Shown: one piece after another, positions 7,964 through 16,622 of the stretch | Layout: each line of letters opens with the position of its first letter | Numbering within the stretch: the stretch's first letter is position 1 | Source: Paenibacillus pinihumi DSM 23905 = JCM 16419 | Lineage (GTDB): Bacteria > Bacillota > Bacilli > Paenibacillales > Paenibacillaceae | Length of the DNA: 64,000 nucleotides | Direction of reading: 5' to 3' | Assembly: GCF_000422505.1 (NCBI RefSeq) | Contig: NZ_KE383865.1 | Coordinates: 692,588 to 756,587 of the forward strand | Notes under the pieces: generated by a model | What the model saw: only the letters and a program-made list of their open reading frames with translations | What the model was told of the DNA's origin: nothing | Database searches by the model: none | Position numbers and translations under genes: made by a program

Positions 7964-8830
7964 ATGCCAAAGAAAAAAAGTACCGCAGTGCTCTCCATCC
8001 GACTAGACGACGAGGCACTCAAGGCTGTGGATCTGCTTGTCGAGTCGGGGCTCGAATCCAATCGCTCAAGAGCGGTTGCCCACTTCGTCAATATGGGGGT
8101 GCGGGCTTCCCATGATCTGCTGATAAGGGCGAGAGAACAGGCTGACAACCTTCAGCGGCTGCGCAACGAGATGTTTGAGGCGGTCAAGTTGAGGGACATC
8201 GGCAAGGTCGCCGAACTGATCCACCAGGACGCAAGTCTGGTGAACGCCAGCAACAAGCAGGGGGAGACTCCCGTCCTGCTGGCCGCGTTCATGAGAGCCA
8301 ACGATATTAAGGAACTGCTGCTGCAGAACGGAGCGGGCAAGCTGAACGTATTCGAGGCCGCTGCCGTCGGGTACAGCTCCAGGGTAAAGGAGCTGCTGGA
8401 TCAGTCCCCCGGACTGCTCAACAGCTACAGTCACGACGGGTTCCCGTTGCTGTCTCTAGCCGTACACTTCGGCAATACCGAGACGGTGGAGCTGTTGCTT
8501 AGCCGCGGTGTCGATATCAACGCTCGTAGCCGTGACGGCAGTCTTAACAATACGGCGATCCACGCCACTGTATTCGGCGGATACGGGCATCTCGTAGACC
8601 TGCTGATGGAGGGTGGAGCCGACATTCATGCCAAGTGTGAAGGCGAGCTGAGAAATGGCTTCAATGTCCTGCATGTAGCGGCTTACTTTGACAATGTGCC
8701 GCTCGTTGAGAAATTTCTAAGCTATGGAGCCGACAAGACAGAGAAGAATGCCAGTGGCGAGACGCCTTACGAGCTGGCGCTATCTCTCGGTCATACGGCT
8801 TCTGCGGAATTGCTGCAAATTGACCGATAA
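7964..8830 (+). CDS. Ribbon-helix-helix / ankyrin-repeat fusion protein
   Basis: A 288-residue soluble protein. Residues about 1-60 (KKSTAVLSIRLDDEALKAVD, then LVESGLESNRSRAVAHFVNMG) have the strand-helix-helix pattern of MetJ/Arc-type DNA-binding proteins, here of the bacterial class that precedes ankyrin repeats. Residues about 70-285 carry five or six ankyrin repeats (GETPVLLAAFM, GFPLLSLAVHFGNTETVELL, NTAIHATVFGGYGHLVDLL, FNVLHVAAYFDNVPLVEKFL, GETPYELALSLGHTASAELL). Ankyrin repeats bind protein partners. The gene is GC-richer than DNA to its left, like the organosulfur cassette downstream. RBS AAGGAGT precedes the ATG. The partner and target are unknown. Confidence 0.85.
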   Translation: MPKKKSTAVLSIRLDDEALKAVDLLVESGLESNRSRAVAHFVNMGVRASHDLLIRAREQADNLQRLRNEMFEAVKLRDIGKVAELIHQDASLVNASNKQGETPVLLAAFMRANDIKELLLQNGAGKLNVFEAAAVGYSSRVKELLDQSPGLLNSYSHDGFPLLSLAVHFGNTETVELLLSRGVDINARSRDGSLNNTAIHATVFGGYGHLVDLLMEGGADIHAKCEGELRNGFNVLHVAAYFDNVPLVEKFLSYGADKTEKNASGETPYELALSLGHTASAELLQIDR

Positions 8831-8840
8831 AAATTTAAAT

Positions 8841-8911
8841 ACGACAACTTGACCGGACAGACGGAGAGACGCTGAATTTGTGAAGCGGCCTACGTCTGTT
8901 CTTTTTGTCGT
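8841..8911 (+). terminator. Complex hairpin terminator between ankyrin gene and organosulfur cassette
   Basis: GGACAGACG (8855-8863) pairs with CGTCTGTTC (8893-8901) and is followed by TTTTTG. An inner CGCT/AGCG stem and an outer ACGACAA/TTGTCGT pair (8841-8847 with 8905-8911) are also possible. It reads as a terminator. A cis-acting leader for the next operon is a weaker alternative. Confidence 0.6.
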
Positions 8912-8935
8912 ATCCAAAGGAGAGGGAATGCGAAA

Positions 8936-9919
8936 ATGCAATACCGGAGATTAGGAAGAACAGGATTGAAAGTATCCGAAGTCAGCCTGGGAACGATGGC
9001 GTTTGGCAGATGGATCGACGAGAGCAAGTCGGCAGAGGTGCTGGATACAGCTCTGGAAGCGGGAATTAATCTGATTGATACGGCAGATGTGTACGGCAGC
9101 GGAATGGACACGCTGGACCAGTCGGGGTTCGGCGAATCCGAAGCGATTTTGGGCCGCCTCTTGCGCGGCCGCCGCGATGACATTTTGCTTGCGACAAAGT
9201 TCAACGCTCATGTGGGACCGAACGTCAACGATGGCGGACAGAGCCGTTACCACGTCTACCGGGCACTGGAAAACAGCTTGCGCCGGCTGCAGACCGACCA
9301 TATCGATCTTTATCAGGTACATGCGTTCGATCCCGAAACGCCGATCGAGGAGACATTGCGGGCACTCGATGATCTGGTCAAGCAGGGCAAGATCCGCTAC
9401 TTGGGCTGCTCCAACTATGCGGCGTGGCAATTGGCGAAGGCGCATGGGATAAGCGCGCTGCACAGCCTGCACCGGTTCGAGAGCGTTCAGCCCGAATACA
9501 GTCTCATAACGAGAGGGATCGAGCGGGAGCTCGTACCGTTTGTTGAATCCGAGAAGGTGGGCATCATCAGCTACAGCCCGCTGGGCAGAGGCATTCTGAG
9601 CGGCAAGTATCGCCAAGGCGAAGCTCCTCCGGCAGACTCCAGGCTTGCGCTGGGCGAGAAGAGGCTGGAGCTGCTGCTGGAATCGAATCCGGCGTACGCG
9701 CTGGTTGACAAAATCCAGCCGCTGGCTGAAGCGAAAGGCTGGACACTGGCACAGTTTGCCCTCTCTTGGGTGCTTAGCCATTCCTATGTTACCTCCGCCA
9801 TTCTTGGGGCCTCGAAACCGGAGCAGATCCGGGATGCATTACAGCATGCCGAAGAGAGGCTGACTCCGCAGGAGTTGGCAGAGATAGATGATATCTCCAG
9901 CAGCATCGGTCTTTTTTGA
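8936..9919 (+). CDS. Aldo/keto reductase (potassium-channel beta-subunit-like group)
   Basis: A 327-residue NADPH-dependent oxidoreductase with the AKR TIM barrel. It opens MQYRRLGRTGLKVSEVSLG, then INLIDTADVYG (catalytic Asp/Tyr), LATKFNAH (catalytic Lys), DHIDLYQVHAFDPETPIEET, QPEYSLITRGIERE and YSPLGRGILSGKYR, and ends with the cofactor-binding SAILGASKPEQI. It reduces aldehydes or ketones. RBS AGGAGAGGG lies before the ATG. It is the first gene of a co-directional run with the flavin monooxygenase, importer and rhodanese, so a role in handling carbonyl products of desulfonation is a possible inference. Confidence 0.92.
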   Translation: MQYRRLGRTGLKVSEVSLGTMAFGRWIDESKSAEVLDTALEAGINLIDTADVYGSGMDTLDQSGFGESEAILGRLLRGRRDDILLATKFNAHVGPNVNDGGQSRYHVYRALENSLRRLQTDHIDLYQVHAFDPETPIEETLRALDDLVKQGKIRYLGCSNYAAWQLAKAHGISALHSLHRFESVQPEYSLITRGIERELVPFVESEKVGIISYSPLGRGILSGKYRQGEAPPADSRLALGEKRLELLLESNPAYALVDKIQPLAEAKGWTLAQFALSWVLSHSYVTSAILGASKPEQIRDALQHAEERLTPQELAEIDDISSSIGLF

Positions 9920-9972
9920 AATAAAACCTTCTTTTCATATAGATAAACTATCAATTCAGGAGGATGAAAAAC

Positions 9973-11340
9973 ATGACTCAACCCAAGCGCCAACTCCACC
10001 TCGGCCTGTTCCTGTTCTCGACCGGCTACCATCCGGCCGGCTGGCGGCTCCCGGAAGCGGTAACCGACGGGGCCTTCGATCCGAAGTTCCTGCACCGGAT
10101 CGCTCAGCGATTGGAGGAAGCGAAGTTCGACTTCTTCTTCCTTGGGGATGCCCTCGCGACAAGCCCGGACATGCAGCATACATTCCCGTCGCAGATGGTG
10201 CGCCTCGAGCCGTTCACGATGATTGCGAACATCGCGGCGGTAACCGAGAAGATCGGCCTTATTGTAACGGCAAACACCACATATTCCGAGCCATACACGA
10301 TTGCGCGCCAGACAGCATCGCTCGATTACCTGAGCGGAGGGAGGCTGGCGTGGAACGTCGTTACAGGCATGGATGTACGAGCGGCTCAGAACTATAGCCG
10401 GGAGAAGCATTGGGACAACTCCAGACGTTACGATTACGCGGATGAATTCGTGAAGATTGTGCAGGAACTGTGGGATTCCTGGGAGGACGATGCGTTCGTC
10501 CGGAACAAGGAGAGCGGTGTATTTGTCGACGGAGGGAAGGTGCACCGGATCGATCACGCAGGGGAGCACTTCACTGTTGCCGGTCCGCTGAACGTAGCCC
10601 GGCCGCCGCAAGGACAGATTCCGCTCCTGAACGCGGGGACATCGGAGCGAAGCCGCGATCTTGGTGCCAAGCTCTCAAGCGCCGTCTTCTCCGGGCAGAT
10701 TCTGCTTGAGGTGTCCAAGCAGTTCTACGCCGATATCAAATCGAAGGCTGTGAAGCATGGAAGAAGTCCCGACGAGGTATTCATCCTGCCGGGCCTTGTT
10801 CCTCTTGTCGGCCGCACGAAGGAGGAAGCACAGGCCAAGTACCGGGAGCTCAACAGTCTGCTTGTGACAGACTATGATTTAGCGCCACTGTCGGCGAGAA
10901 TCGGCATTAATCTATCCGCGTATCCGCTCGACGGGCCGTTGCCGGATTTGTCGCTGTCGACGCTTCCGGGAGATGAGGCGAAGTGGCTGGTTGGTCTGGC
11001 ACAGAGGGCGGAAGGCCGCAAGGATATTACAGTGCGGGAGTTGTTCCACTACTTTGCAGCCACGTCAAGAGGCCATCTGCTGATCGTCGGCGATCCGGAG
11101 GAGATCGCGGATCAGATGGAAGAATGGTTCGTCCAAAGAGCGGCCGACGGGTTTAATATTTGCCCCCCTTATATGACGGGCGGAATCGATCTCTTCATCG
11201 ACCTCGTTGTGCCGGTTCTTCAGCGTCGTGGGCTATTCCGTACGGAATATGAAGCGGACACGTTCCGGGGGCACTTCGGCTTGTCCCGCCCCGGGAACCG
11301 CTTCACCCGGAAGGCGGCACTGCAAGGTGCGGGCGAGTAG
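9973..11340 (+). CDS. LLM-class flavin-dependent monooxygenase (NtaA/SnaA/DszA family)
   Basis: A 455-residue FMNH2-dependent monooxygenase of the nitrilotriacetate/DszA/SnaA branch of the luciferase-like family. Seen: LHLGLFLFSTGYHPAGWR, FFFLGDALA, ARQTASLDYLSGGRLAWNVVTG (the hallmark flavin-binding stretch), SREKHWDN..YDYADEFV, and PLLNAGTSERSRDLGAK. Family members cleave C-S or C-N bonds using reduced flavin supplied by a separate reductase; none is encoded here. The start is ATG 9973, nine bases after CAGGAGG; an ATG at 9964 abuts that RBS. The downstream sulfonate-type importer suggests an organosulfur substrate. Confidence 0.92.
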   Translation: MTQPKRQLHLGLFLFSTGYHPAGWRLPEAVTDGAFDPKFLHRIAQRLEEAKFDFFFLGDALATSPDMQHTFPSQMVRLEPFTMIANIAAVTEKIGLIVTANTTYSEPYTIARQTASLDYLSGGRLAWNVVTGMDVRAAQNYSREKHWDNSRRYDYADEFVKIVQELWDSWEDDAFVRNKESGVFVDGGKVHRIDHAGEHFTVAGPLNVARPPQGQIPLLNAGTSERSRDLGAKLSSAVFSGQILLEVSKQFYADIKSKAVKHGRSPDEVFILPGLVPLVGRTKEEAQAKYRELNSLLVTDYDLAPLSARIGINLSAYPLDGPLPDLSLSTLPGDEAKWLVGLAQRAEGRKDITVRELFHYFAATSRGHLLIVGDPEEIADQMEEWFVQRAADGFNICPPYMTGGIDLFIDLVVPVLQRRGLFRTEYEADTFRGHFGLSRPGNRFTRKAALQGAGE

Positions 11341-11385
11341 CGGGAGAAGCTTGTGTAAGCCGGCGGTTTGGAAGGAGAGAACGGT

Positions 11386-12168
11386 ATGAGCAACCAGGAT
11401 AGCAAGAGGCGCTACAGATGGCGCATTATAATCGGGCAAGTCATGCTGCTGCTCGCTTGCCTGGGCATCATCGAATACATGGTCCGGGCGGGGATTGTCG
11501 GCAGCCTGTATCTGTCGAAGCCCACCCAGGTTATAGAAGAGATCTTAAAGCTGTTCTCTGGCGGCGAAATATTCCATCATTTAATCGTTACACTAAAGGA
11601 GTTCGCAGCGGGATATCTGCTTAGCGTGTTTGCCGGAATCGCGACGGGGCTGTTTCTCGTTCTCGTTCCGCATGCGGAGTCGTTTTTTAGACCGTTTTTA
11701 TCAGCGCTCCTGGCCATCCCGAAGGTAACGATTATCCCGTTGCTGATGCTCTGGCTTGGAATCGGACTATCGCACAAAGTCGCAATTGTGTTCCTGTTCT
11801 GCTTTTTTACCATTGCGTTCAATACCATTACGGGAATCAAGCAGACAGCGGAAGCCCACCTCAAGGTTGCCAGGGTGTTTGAGGCCTCCAAGTTGCAGAC
11901 AATTATGAAGGTCATTCTGCCGTCTTCGGCGCCGACCATCTTCGTTTCACTTCGGGTATCAGCTGCAACAGGGCTCGTCGGAGCGCTGTTCGGTGAGATG
12001 GTAGCGTCCAAGGACGGACTCGGCAATCTGCTGGTGCAAGCGACTTCGTTGTACGATACAGCAAAGGCTTTTGCAATTATTACGGTCGTGACGGTTGTCT
12101 CCGTGCTTATTATTGCTGTGATCGATCTGCTGGAGAAGCGGGTTGTGCTTAGATGGAAGTCATCATAA
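11386..12168 (+). CDS. ABC transporter permease, SsuC/TauC-like
   Basis: A 260-residue membrane protein with about six helices, of the nitrate/sulfonate/taurine permease class. The first helix is IIIGQVMLLLACLGIIEYMV. PFLSALLAIPKVTIIPLLML and the EAA loop (EASKLQTIMKVILPSSAP) are typical of SsuC. The ATG at 11386 follows GGAGAGAAC. It sits between the monooxygenase and the binding protein, consistent with an importer feeding the monooxygenase. Confidence 0.9.
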   Translation: MSNQDSKRRYRWRIIIGQVMLLLACLGIIEYMVRAGIVGSLYLSKPTQVIEEILKLFSGGEIFHHLIVTLKEFAAGYLLSVFAGIATGLFLVLVPHAESFFRPFLSALLAIPKVTIIPLLMLWLGIGLSHKVAIVFLFCFFTIAFNTITGIKQTAEAHLKVARVFEASKLQTIMKVILPSSAPTIFVSLRVSAATGLVGALFGEMVASKDGLGNLLVQATSLYDTAKAFAIITVVTVVSVLIIAVIDLLEKRVVLRWKSS

Positions 12169-12199
12169 ACGAGCTTGAACTCAGGAGGAGAGAGACATC

Positions 12200-13222
12200 A
12201 TGAAGAGAAAATGGATAGGAACCGGAATCGTGACGATGGCGCTTGCGCTCGTTCTCGCAGGCTGCGGCAGCAGCAATAACGCACAAGGTACAGCCCCTGT
12301 AACTGGGGGCACAACGCCAACAGATTCAGCATCGGGCGGGACTTCGGCTGAGCTTCAAAAAATAAAATATTCTCCGTTTAACGGGGTGAGCGGTTTGGCC
12401 GTACGATTCGGGATTGAGAAGGGATTTTTCAAGGATGAAGGCCTGGACGTTGAGCTGATTTCCACGCAGAATCCGATTGAAGCGCTGACGAGCAAAGACG
12501 TTGACATCGCCGACAGCGCGACAACAAACGTGATCGTAGCTGCGGGCAAGGGAGCGCCGCTGAAAATCGTCTCGTCGATGTTCCGCACGAAGGGACCGTT
12601 CTACCTGATTGCGAAGCCGGGTATTGAGAGTATTGAGGATTTGAAGGGCAAGAAGGTCGGAGCGGCTGCGCTGGGCAGTGGCCTGGACGTATACACACAG
12701 ACAATCCTGAACAAGCATGGCCTGAGTAAAAACGATGTCACGTATCTGGCTAACGGAGTGAATGATGCAGCGTATGCGAGCCTGACATCGGGACAAGTGG
12801 ACGCCACAATCATTCATGAACCCTTTGCTTCCCTCGCAGAGACTGAAGGAACGGGCAAAATTCTCGCGAAAGGCTGGGATTACCTGCCGACCTTCCATAC
12901 GGGCGTTCTGGTTTCCCGCAACGATTTTATCAAGGAGCACCCGGACCTTGTGGAGAAGCTGCTGCGTGCATATTTCAAGTCGCAGGAATACGCGAAGAGC
13001 CATCTGGATGAATACAAGAAGTTTTTTCTCGATAACGTGAAGGTTGATGCGGCCGTGACAGATAAAGCGTTTGAGCGCGAGAACGTACTCTGGGAGAACA
13101 ACCCGGACGTGGATCTGAATGCACTGCAGGATACTCAGCAGGTTCAAGTCGATCTAGGCTTCCAGGACAAAATTTACGATATCAAGGATTTGCTGGACTT
13201 AAGGTTTATTCCAAAAAAATAA
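12200..13222 (+). CDS. ABC transporter substrate-binding lipoprotein, SsuA/NMT1-like
   Basis: A 340-residue lipoprotein. The signal ends with lipobox VLAGCGS (Cys near residue 22), followed by a Thr/Ser/Gly linker. The mature fold is NMT1/SsuA type: FNGVSGLAVRFGIEKGFFKDEGLDVEL, TSKDVDIADSATTNVIVAAGKG, and LKGKKVGAAALGSGLDVYTQ. It would bind an aliphatic sulfonate or similar organosulfur compound; taurine, aromatic sulfonates and thiamine precursors are alternatives. RBS AGGAGGAGAG lies before the ATG. It is co-directional, with an 18-base gap before the ATPase gene. Confidence 0.92.
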   Translation: MKRKWIGTGIVTMALALVLAGCGSSNNAQGTAPVTGGTTPTDSASGGTSAELQKIKYSPFNGVSGLAVRFGIEKGFFKDEGLDVELISTQNPIEALTSKDVDIADSATTNVIVAAGKGAPLKIVSSMFRTKGPFYLIAKPGIESIEDLKGKKVGAAALGSGLDVYTQTILNKHGLSKNDVTYLANGVNDAAYASLTSGQVDATIIHEPFASLAETEGTGKILAKGWDYLPTFHTGVLVSRNDFIKEHPDLVEKLLRAYFKSQEYAKSHLDEYKKFFLDNVKVDAAVTDKAFERENVLWENNPDVDLNALQDTQQVQVDLGFQDKIYDIKDLLDLRFIPKK

Positions 13223-13240
13223 GCGGAGCGGGGTGATCGT

Positions 13241-14014
13241 ATGGAGGGGTTCTCAATCCGGGGCGTATCGAAGGTATACGGAGGAGCGGCTCCGACAGAG
13301 ACGCTCTCCAATATTAATCTGACGATCAGGGACGGGGAGTTTCTCAGCATTCTTGGTCCGAGCGGCTGTGGCAAAAGCACGCTTCTTGAAATTCTGGCCG
13401 GACTTCAGCTGCCCACCTCGGGCGAGGTATGGTTCGGCGGGAAAAAGCTTAAAGGACCGGGAATTGAGAGGGGCGTTGTTTTTCAAGATCCGTCACTGTA
13501 TCCGTGGAGAACGGTGAGCAAGAACGTCGAGCTGGGGCTTGAGCTGCAAGGCATCGCAAAGAACAAGCGCCGGGAGGCAGCGCAGCAGTATCTCGATCTG
13601 GTCGGGCTGCACGGGTTCGAGCACAAGTATCCCCATCAACTGTCCGGCGGCATGAAGCAGAGGGCCGGGATTGCCCGGGCGCTGGCGAACAGTCCCGAGG
13701 TGCTGCTTATGGACGAGCCGTTTGGCGCGGTTGACCATCTGACGAGGCTGCAGTTGCAAGATGATCTGTTAAAGATATGGGAAGCGGAAAAGAAGACGGT
13801 CGTGTTCGTTACGCATGACGTGTCAGAGGCAGTCTTTCTGGGGGATCGGGTGGTATTGCTGTCTCCCAGACCGGGGCGGATCAACCGGATTTTCCAGGTG
13901 CCGAAGCTGCGCCCGCGCAAGCGCGACGACATTGAGCTGCTGAAAATTCAGAATGATATTTATGCCGCTATTCATGAAGTGAAGTCGCCGGATAGCCTGG
14001 AATTTACAATTTAA
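13241..14014 (+). CDS. ABC transporter ATP-binding protein, SsuB/TauB-like
   Basis: A 257-residue ATPase. Walker A is GPSGCGKST, the Q-loop region VFQDPSLYPWRTV, the signature LSGGMKQRAGIARAL, Walker B LLMDEPFG, and the H-loop FVTHDVSEAVFLGDRVVLL. The TauB/SsuB group is recognised by YPWRTV and by the C-terminal LSPRPGRI. It completes the importer with the SsuC- and SsuA-like proteins. RBS GGGGTGAT lies before ATG 13241. Confidence 0.94.
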   Translation: MEGFSIRGVSKVYGGAAPTETLSNINLTIRDGEFLSILGPSGCGKSTLLEILAGLQLPTSGEVWFGGKKLKGPGIERGVVFQDPSLYPWRTVSKNVELGLELQGIAKNKRREAAQQYLDLVGLHGFEHKYPHQLSGGMKQRAGIARALANSPEVLLMDEPFGAVDHLTRLQLQDDLLKIWEAEKKTVVFVTHDVSEAVFLGDRVVLLSPRPGRINRIFQVPKLRPRKRDDIELLKIQNDIYAAIHEVKSPDSLEFTI

Positions 14015-14043
14015 GAAAACAAAGCTGAGGAGTGTGGAAGGGC

Positions 14044-14898
14044 ATGTCGACTAACATAGTGAGCGTGGAGCAACTGAAAGACAGGCTGAAAAGCGGAGAG
14101 AGGATCGTGCTTCTGGATGTTCGGTTTAATCCGAAGAATTCGTCGTACGGCCGTGAGGCTTACACGAAGGGGCATCTGCCGGGTGCTTCATTTATCGACT
14201 TCAAGGCTGATCTGACCGATCCGGAGCAGGAGCATGGGGGACGCAGCCCGCTGCCTTCGCCAGAACGTCTTGCTTCATTGTTCGGGTCGCTCGGCATCGA
14301 TCGTGAAACGGCCGTCGTCGCCTATGAAGATGGCAACGGACCCGCCGCTTCAAGGCTGTGGTGGGTGCTCCGCTACTTGGGCGCGGAGAGCGTGCAAGTG
14401 CTGGATGGCGGCTACTCGGCCTGGACCGCTGCCGGTGAAGCTGTTTCGGCGGAGCCGGTAGTTATCGCGGAGCCACGCGAATTCGTGCCAGCCCCGCGAG
14501 CCGGTTGGCTCGTCGGCGTAGATGAGGTGCGTGAAGCATCCACCAGCCGCGCCCAAGGGAACGTGAGCATAATTGACTCGCGTGATGCTGCGCAGTATGC
14601 GGGTCGTGAGGCGCCGTTCGATCCAATCGCGGGGCATATCCCGGGTGCGGCGAACTACTTCTGGAAGGATGCGCTGCATGCCGACGGCTCCTGGAAGTCG
14701 CCGGAGCTGCTTGGCGAACGATTTGCGGATTTGCCGAAGGAAGACGAAATCATCGTCTATTGCGGCTCCGGTATCTCTGCCACCCCGAACGTACTGGCAC
14801 TCTTCGAGGCAGGGTACGAGAAGGTGAAGCTGTACGCGGGCAGCTGGAGCGATTGGATTTCTTACAGCGAGAATGCAATAGCGACTGGGGAAGAGTAG
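14044..14898 (+). CDS. Sulfurtransferase (thiosulfate/3-mercaptopyruvate type, tandem rhodanese)
   Basis: A 284-residue protein with two rhodanese domains. The N-terminal inactive domain runs from LKSGERIVLLDVRF to LDGGYSAWTAAGE. The C-terminal domain carries the active-site loop CGSGISA with Cys near residue 240, then NVLALFEAGYEKVKLYAGSW. It moves a sulfane sulfur from thiosulfate or mercaptopyruvate to an acceptor such as cyanide or a thiol. ATG 14044 is chosen because GAGGAG lies 11 bases before it; a GTG at 14032 overlaps that RBS. It closes the organosulfur cassette. Pieces of closely related sequence are scattered at 17866, 27925, 29458 and 34548. Confidence 0.92.
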   Translation: MSTNIVSVEQLKDRLKSGERIVLLDVRFNPKNSSYGREAYTKGHLPGASFIDFKADLTDPEQEHGGRSPLPSPERLASLFGSLGIDRETAVVAYEDGNGPAASRLWWVLRYLGAESVQVLDGGYSAWTAAGEAVSAEPVVIAEPREFVPAPRAGWLVGVDEVREASTSRAQGNVSIIDSRDAAQYAGREAPFDPIAGHIPGAANYFWKDALHADGSWKSPELLGERFADLPKEDEIIVYCGSGISATPNVLALFEAGYEKVKLYAGSWSDWISYSENAIATGEE

Positions 14899-14930
14899 AA
14901 GACATAAGCAATTATACAGGTTGTGACTCG

Positions 14931-14962
14931 AAGTACATCGTTCATGTGGCGGTGTACTTCTT
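14931..14962 (+). terminator. Hairpin terminator after the rhodanese gene
   Basis: AAGTACATCG (14931-14940) pairs with CGGTGTACTT (14950-14959) and is followed by CTTT. The hairpin and its flanks are duplicated with changes at 34646-34672, next to a rhodanese gene-tail fragment. Confidence 0.7.
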
Positions 14963-15149
14963 TGCGTGGTGTTGGGGTGTGTTGAAGTCAACAAGCAACC
15001 AACTAATTGATTGATTTTAATGAGCTATACATTTACTCAATTGAAATGATATATTGGAATTAAAAGTATTATCTAGGATAATTATAAAAAAGAGAATGGT
15101 TTTGATAGATAAAATTAGTATAGTTCCGACTGAATATATCAAGGAGCTG

Positions 15150-15412
15150 CTCGATACCATACGAGACATTCACATAAAAAGCCACAGGATCAGACATTAC
15201 ATACATTCCTACCGATGAAGGCTGGTTGTATCTAGCAGGTGTCCTGGAACGCATGGCCGAGCCCTTGTTGGATGGGCTATGGCAGTCGTATGAATACGGA
15301 ACTGGTCTCCGCCGCTTTAAAACAAGCTGTTGGCCGTACTGGAGCCACGAAAGGGTTGATCATTCCTCTAACGGTTATATCCCGCCATTAAAGCAATCTA
15401 AGGCGGGATAAA
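15150..15412 (+). pseudogene. IS3-family transposase (OrfB) remnant
   Basis: Codons for DITYIPTDEGWLYLAGVL begin at about 15193 and match the first catalytic-Asp block of IS3 transposases. After a frame change the bases read GRALVGWAM, and after another SRMNTELVSAALKQAVGR followed by TGATKGLI, the normal order in OrfB. At least two frameshifts and missing ends make it dead. The rest of the 14899-15566 gap is AT-rich and holds the hairpin at 15416-15462. Confidence 0.6.
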
Positions 15413-15415
15413 TAT

Positions 15416-15462
15416 GTAGACAAACCGTTGTAACTGAGGGTTTCTTGCTGTCTACTTTTTCA
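15416..15462 (+). terminator. Imperfect hairpin with T-run
   Basis: GTAGACA at the left pairs with TGTCTAC at the right (about 15450-15456), with an inner AACC/GGTT pair and a following TTTTT. It may be a terminator or the inverted end of the IS3 remnant beside it; AAGTAGACA is common at IS3 ends. Confidence 0.45.
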
Positions 15463-15566
15463 AGGCAAGGTCACAGGGTCGAGTGACCACCTATCCAGAA
15501 GGTACATATTATACTGTTGCAGCACGAGTAAACTTAATTGTATTTTTGCTTAATGACTGGTTTATC

Positions 15567-16451
15567 TTAGTTATCCCCAAAATTTGAGTTTTCAACATAC
15601 GCAATAAAACGTTTAGCCGCTGATGAGATATGACGATTATCTCTCCACTTCAAGCCGATTTCCCAATACCAGCCCTCGTCAATAATCGGGACCCAGACTA
15701 AACCATCCAACTGTAACCCCAGTGTCTTTGGCAAAACAGAAACACCGAGACCTGACTTTACAAATCCAGCTACTGTAATCAAGTCCTCAGCTTCATATGC
15801 TGAATCTAGAACAAAGCCGGTATGTTGAAATCGGGACATAATCGTTTCCTTTAATCCACAGTTGTTTTTTAAACCAATAAACGGTTCTCCGGATAATTCT
15901 GACAAGCTTAGTGTGGAACAACCTGCATAACGATGTTGAGAAGGTATAACAATATATAAAGGGACCTTTTGAATCATTATCCACTGATGATTGTCTAATA
16001 TGGATTCTTTTGATGTAATCATAATGTCTGAAAAACCTTGCTCTAGATGCTTATCAATATCCCCCAAATTTCCCTGAGTCAATTCAAATCGAACTTTAGG
16101 ATAGACAAACTGATAACGACGAATTAACTGCGGAATTAAGTCAACGCCAAGAATGTTAAGGTAAGATAACGTAATAACCCCTGTATCCGGGTTAGACCAC
16201 TCTTCAATCTCCTTAACGCCATTTTCAATGTCTTGCAGGGCTCTGCCAATCCATATGGAGAACATTGTTCCGTTTCGGTTTAACTTTACATTTCGTCCAC
16301 TTCTTTCAAATAAAGGCACTCCAATTTCATTCTCGAGTTTGGCAATAGCATGACTTAGGGCTGGTTGAGTAATCCCAAGCTTTTTAGCGGCTAAGGTCAT
16401 GTGTTCATGCCGTGCAACAGTCATGAAGTATTCTAACTGGGTAAGCTCCAT
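15567..16451 (-). CDS. LysR-family transcriptional regulator
   Basis: A 294-residue LTTR. The N-terminal winged helix is MELTQLEYFMTVARHEHMTL, then KKLGITQPALSHAIAKLENE and GVPLFERSGRNVKLN. The C-terminal effector domain spans about 90-290. The gene is divergent from an SDR gene at 16623 across about 170 bases of AT-rich DNA, the usual LTTR arrangement, so it probably controls the SDR/NTF2-like pair. The inducer is unknown. Confidence 0.93.
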   Translation of the reverse strand: MELTQLEYFMTVARHEHMTLAAKKLGITQPALSHAIAKLENEIGVPLFERSGRNVKLNRNGTMFSIWIGRALQDIENGVKEIEEWSNPDTGVITLSYLNILGVDLIPQLIRRYQFVYPKVRFELTQGNLGDIDKHLEQGFSDIMITSKESILDNHQWIMIQKVPLYIVIPSQHRYAGCSTLSLSELSGEPFIGLKNNCGLKETIMSRFQHTGFVLDSAYEAEDLITVAGFVKSGLGVSVLPKTLGLQLDGLVWVPIIDEGWYWEIGLKWRDNRHISSAAKRFIAYVENSNFGDN

Positions 16452-16622
16452 AAATACCGCCTCATTTCATAAACAATATTCATTAATTTTATTATTATTA
16501 TAAATTGGACATTATAAGCGTGTCGAGTGTAATATGAATACAGTTCCAGATGGACAACTCACTAAAGTCAAATGGAGCTTGAGTTTAATGAATTCATTTC
16601 GAACAAATTAGGAGGTATTTTT

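Noticed and set aside
8841..8935. S-box or other riboswitch leader before the organosulfur cassette
   Set aside because: The region is only about 95 bases, explained by a terminator hairpin, and lacks the conserved SAM-I stems or core motifs.
8951..9781. A 276-codon minus-strand frame opposite the aldo/keto reductase gene
   Set aside because: High GC suppresses stops on the opposite strand; the plus-strand gene has all family motifs.
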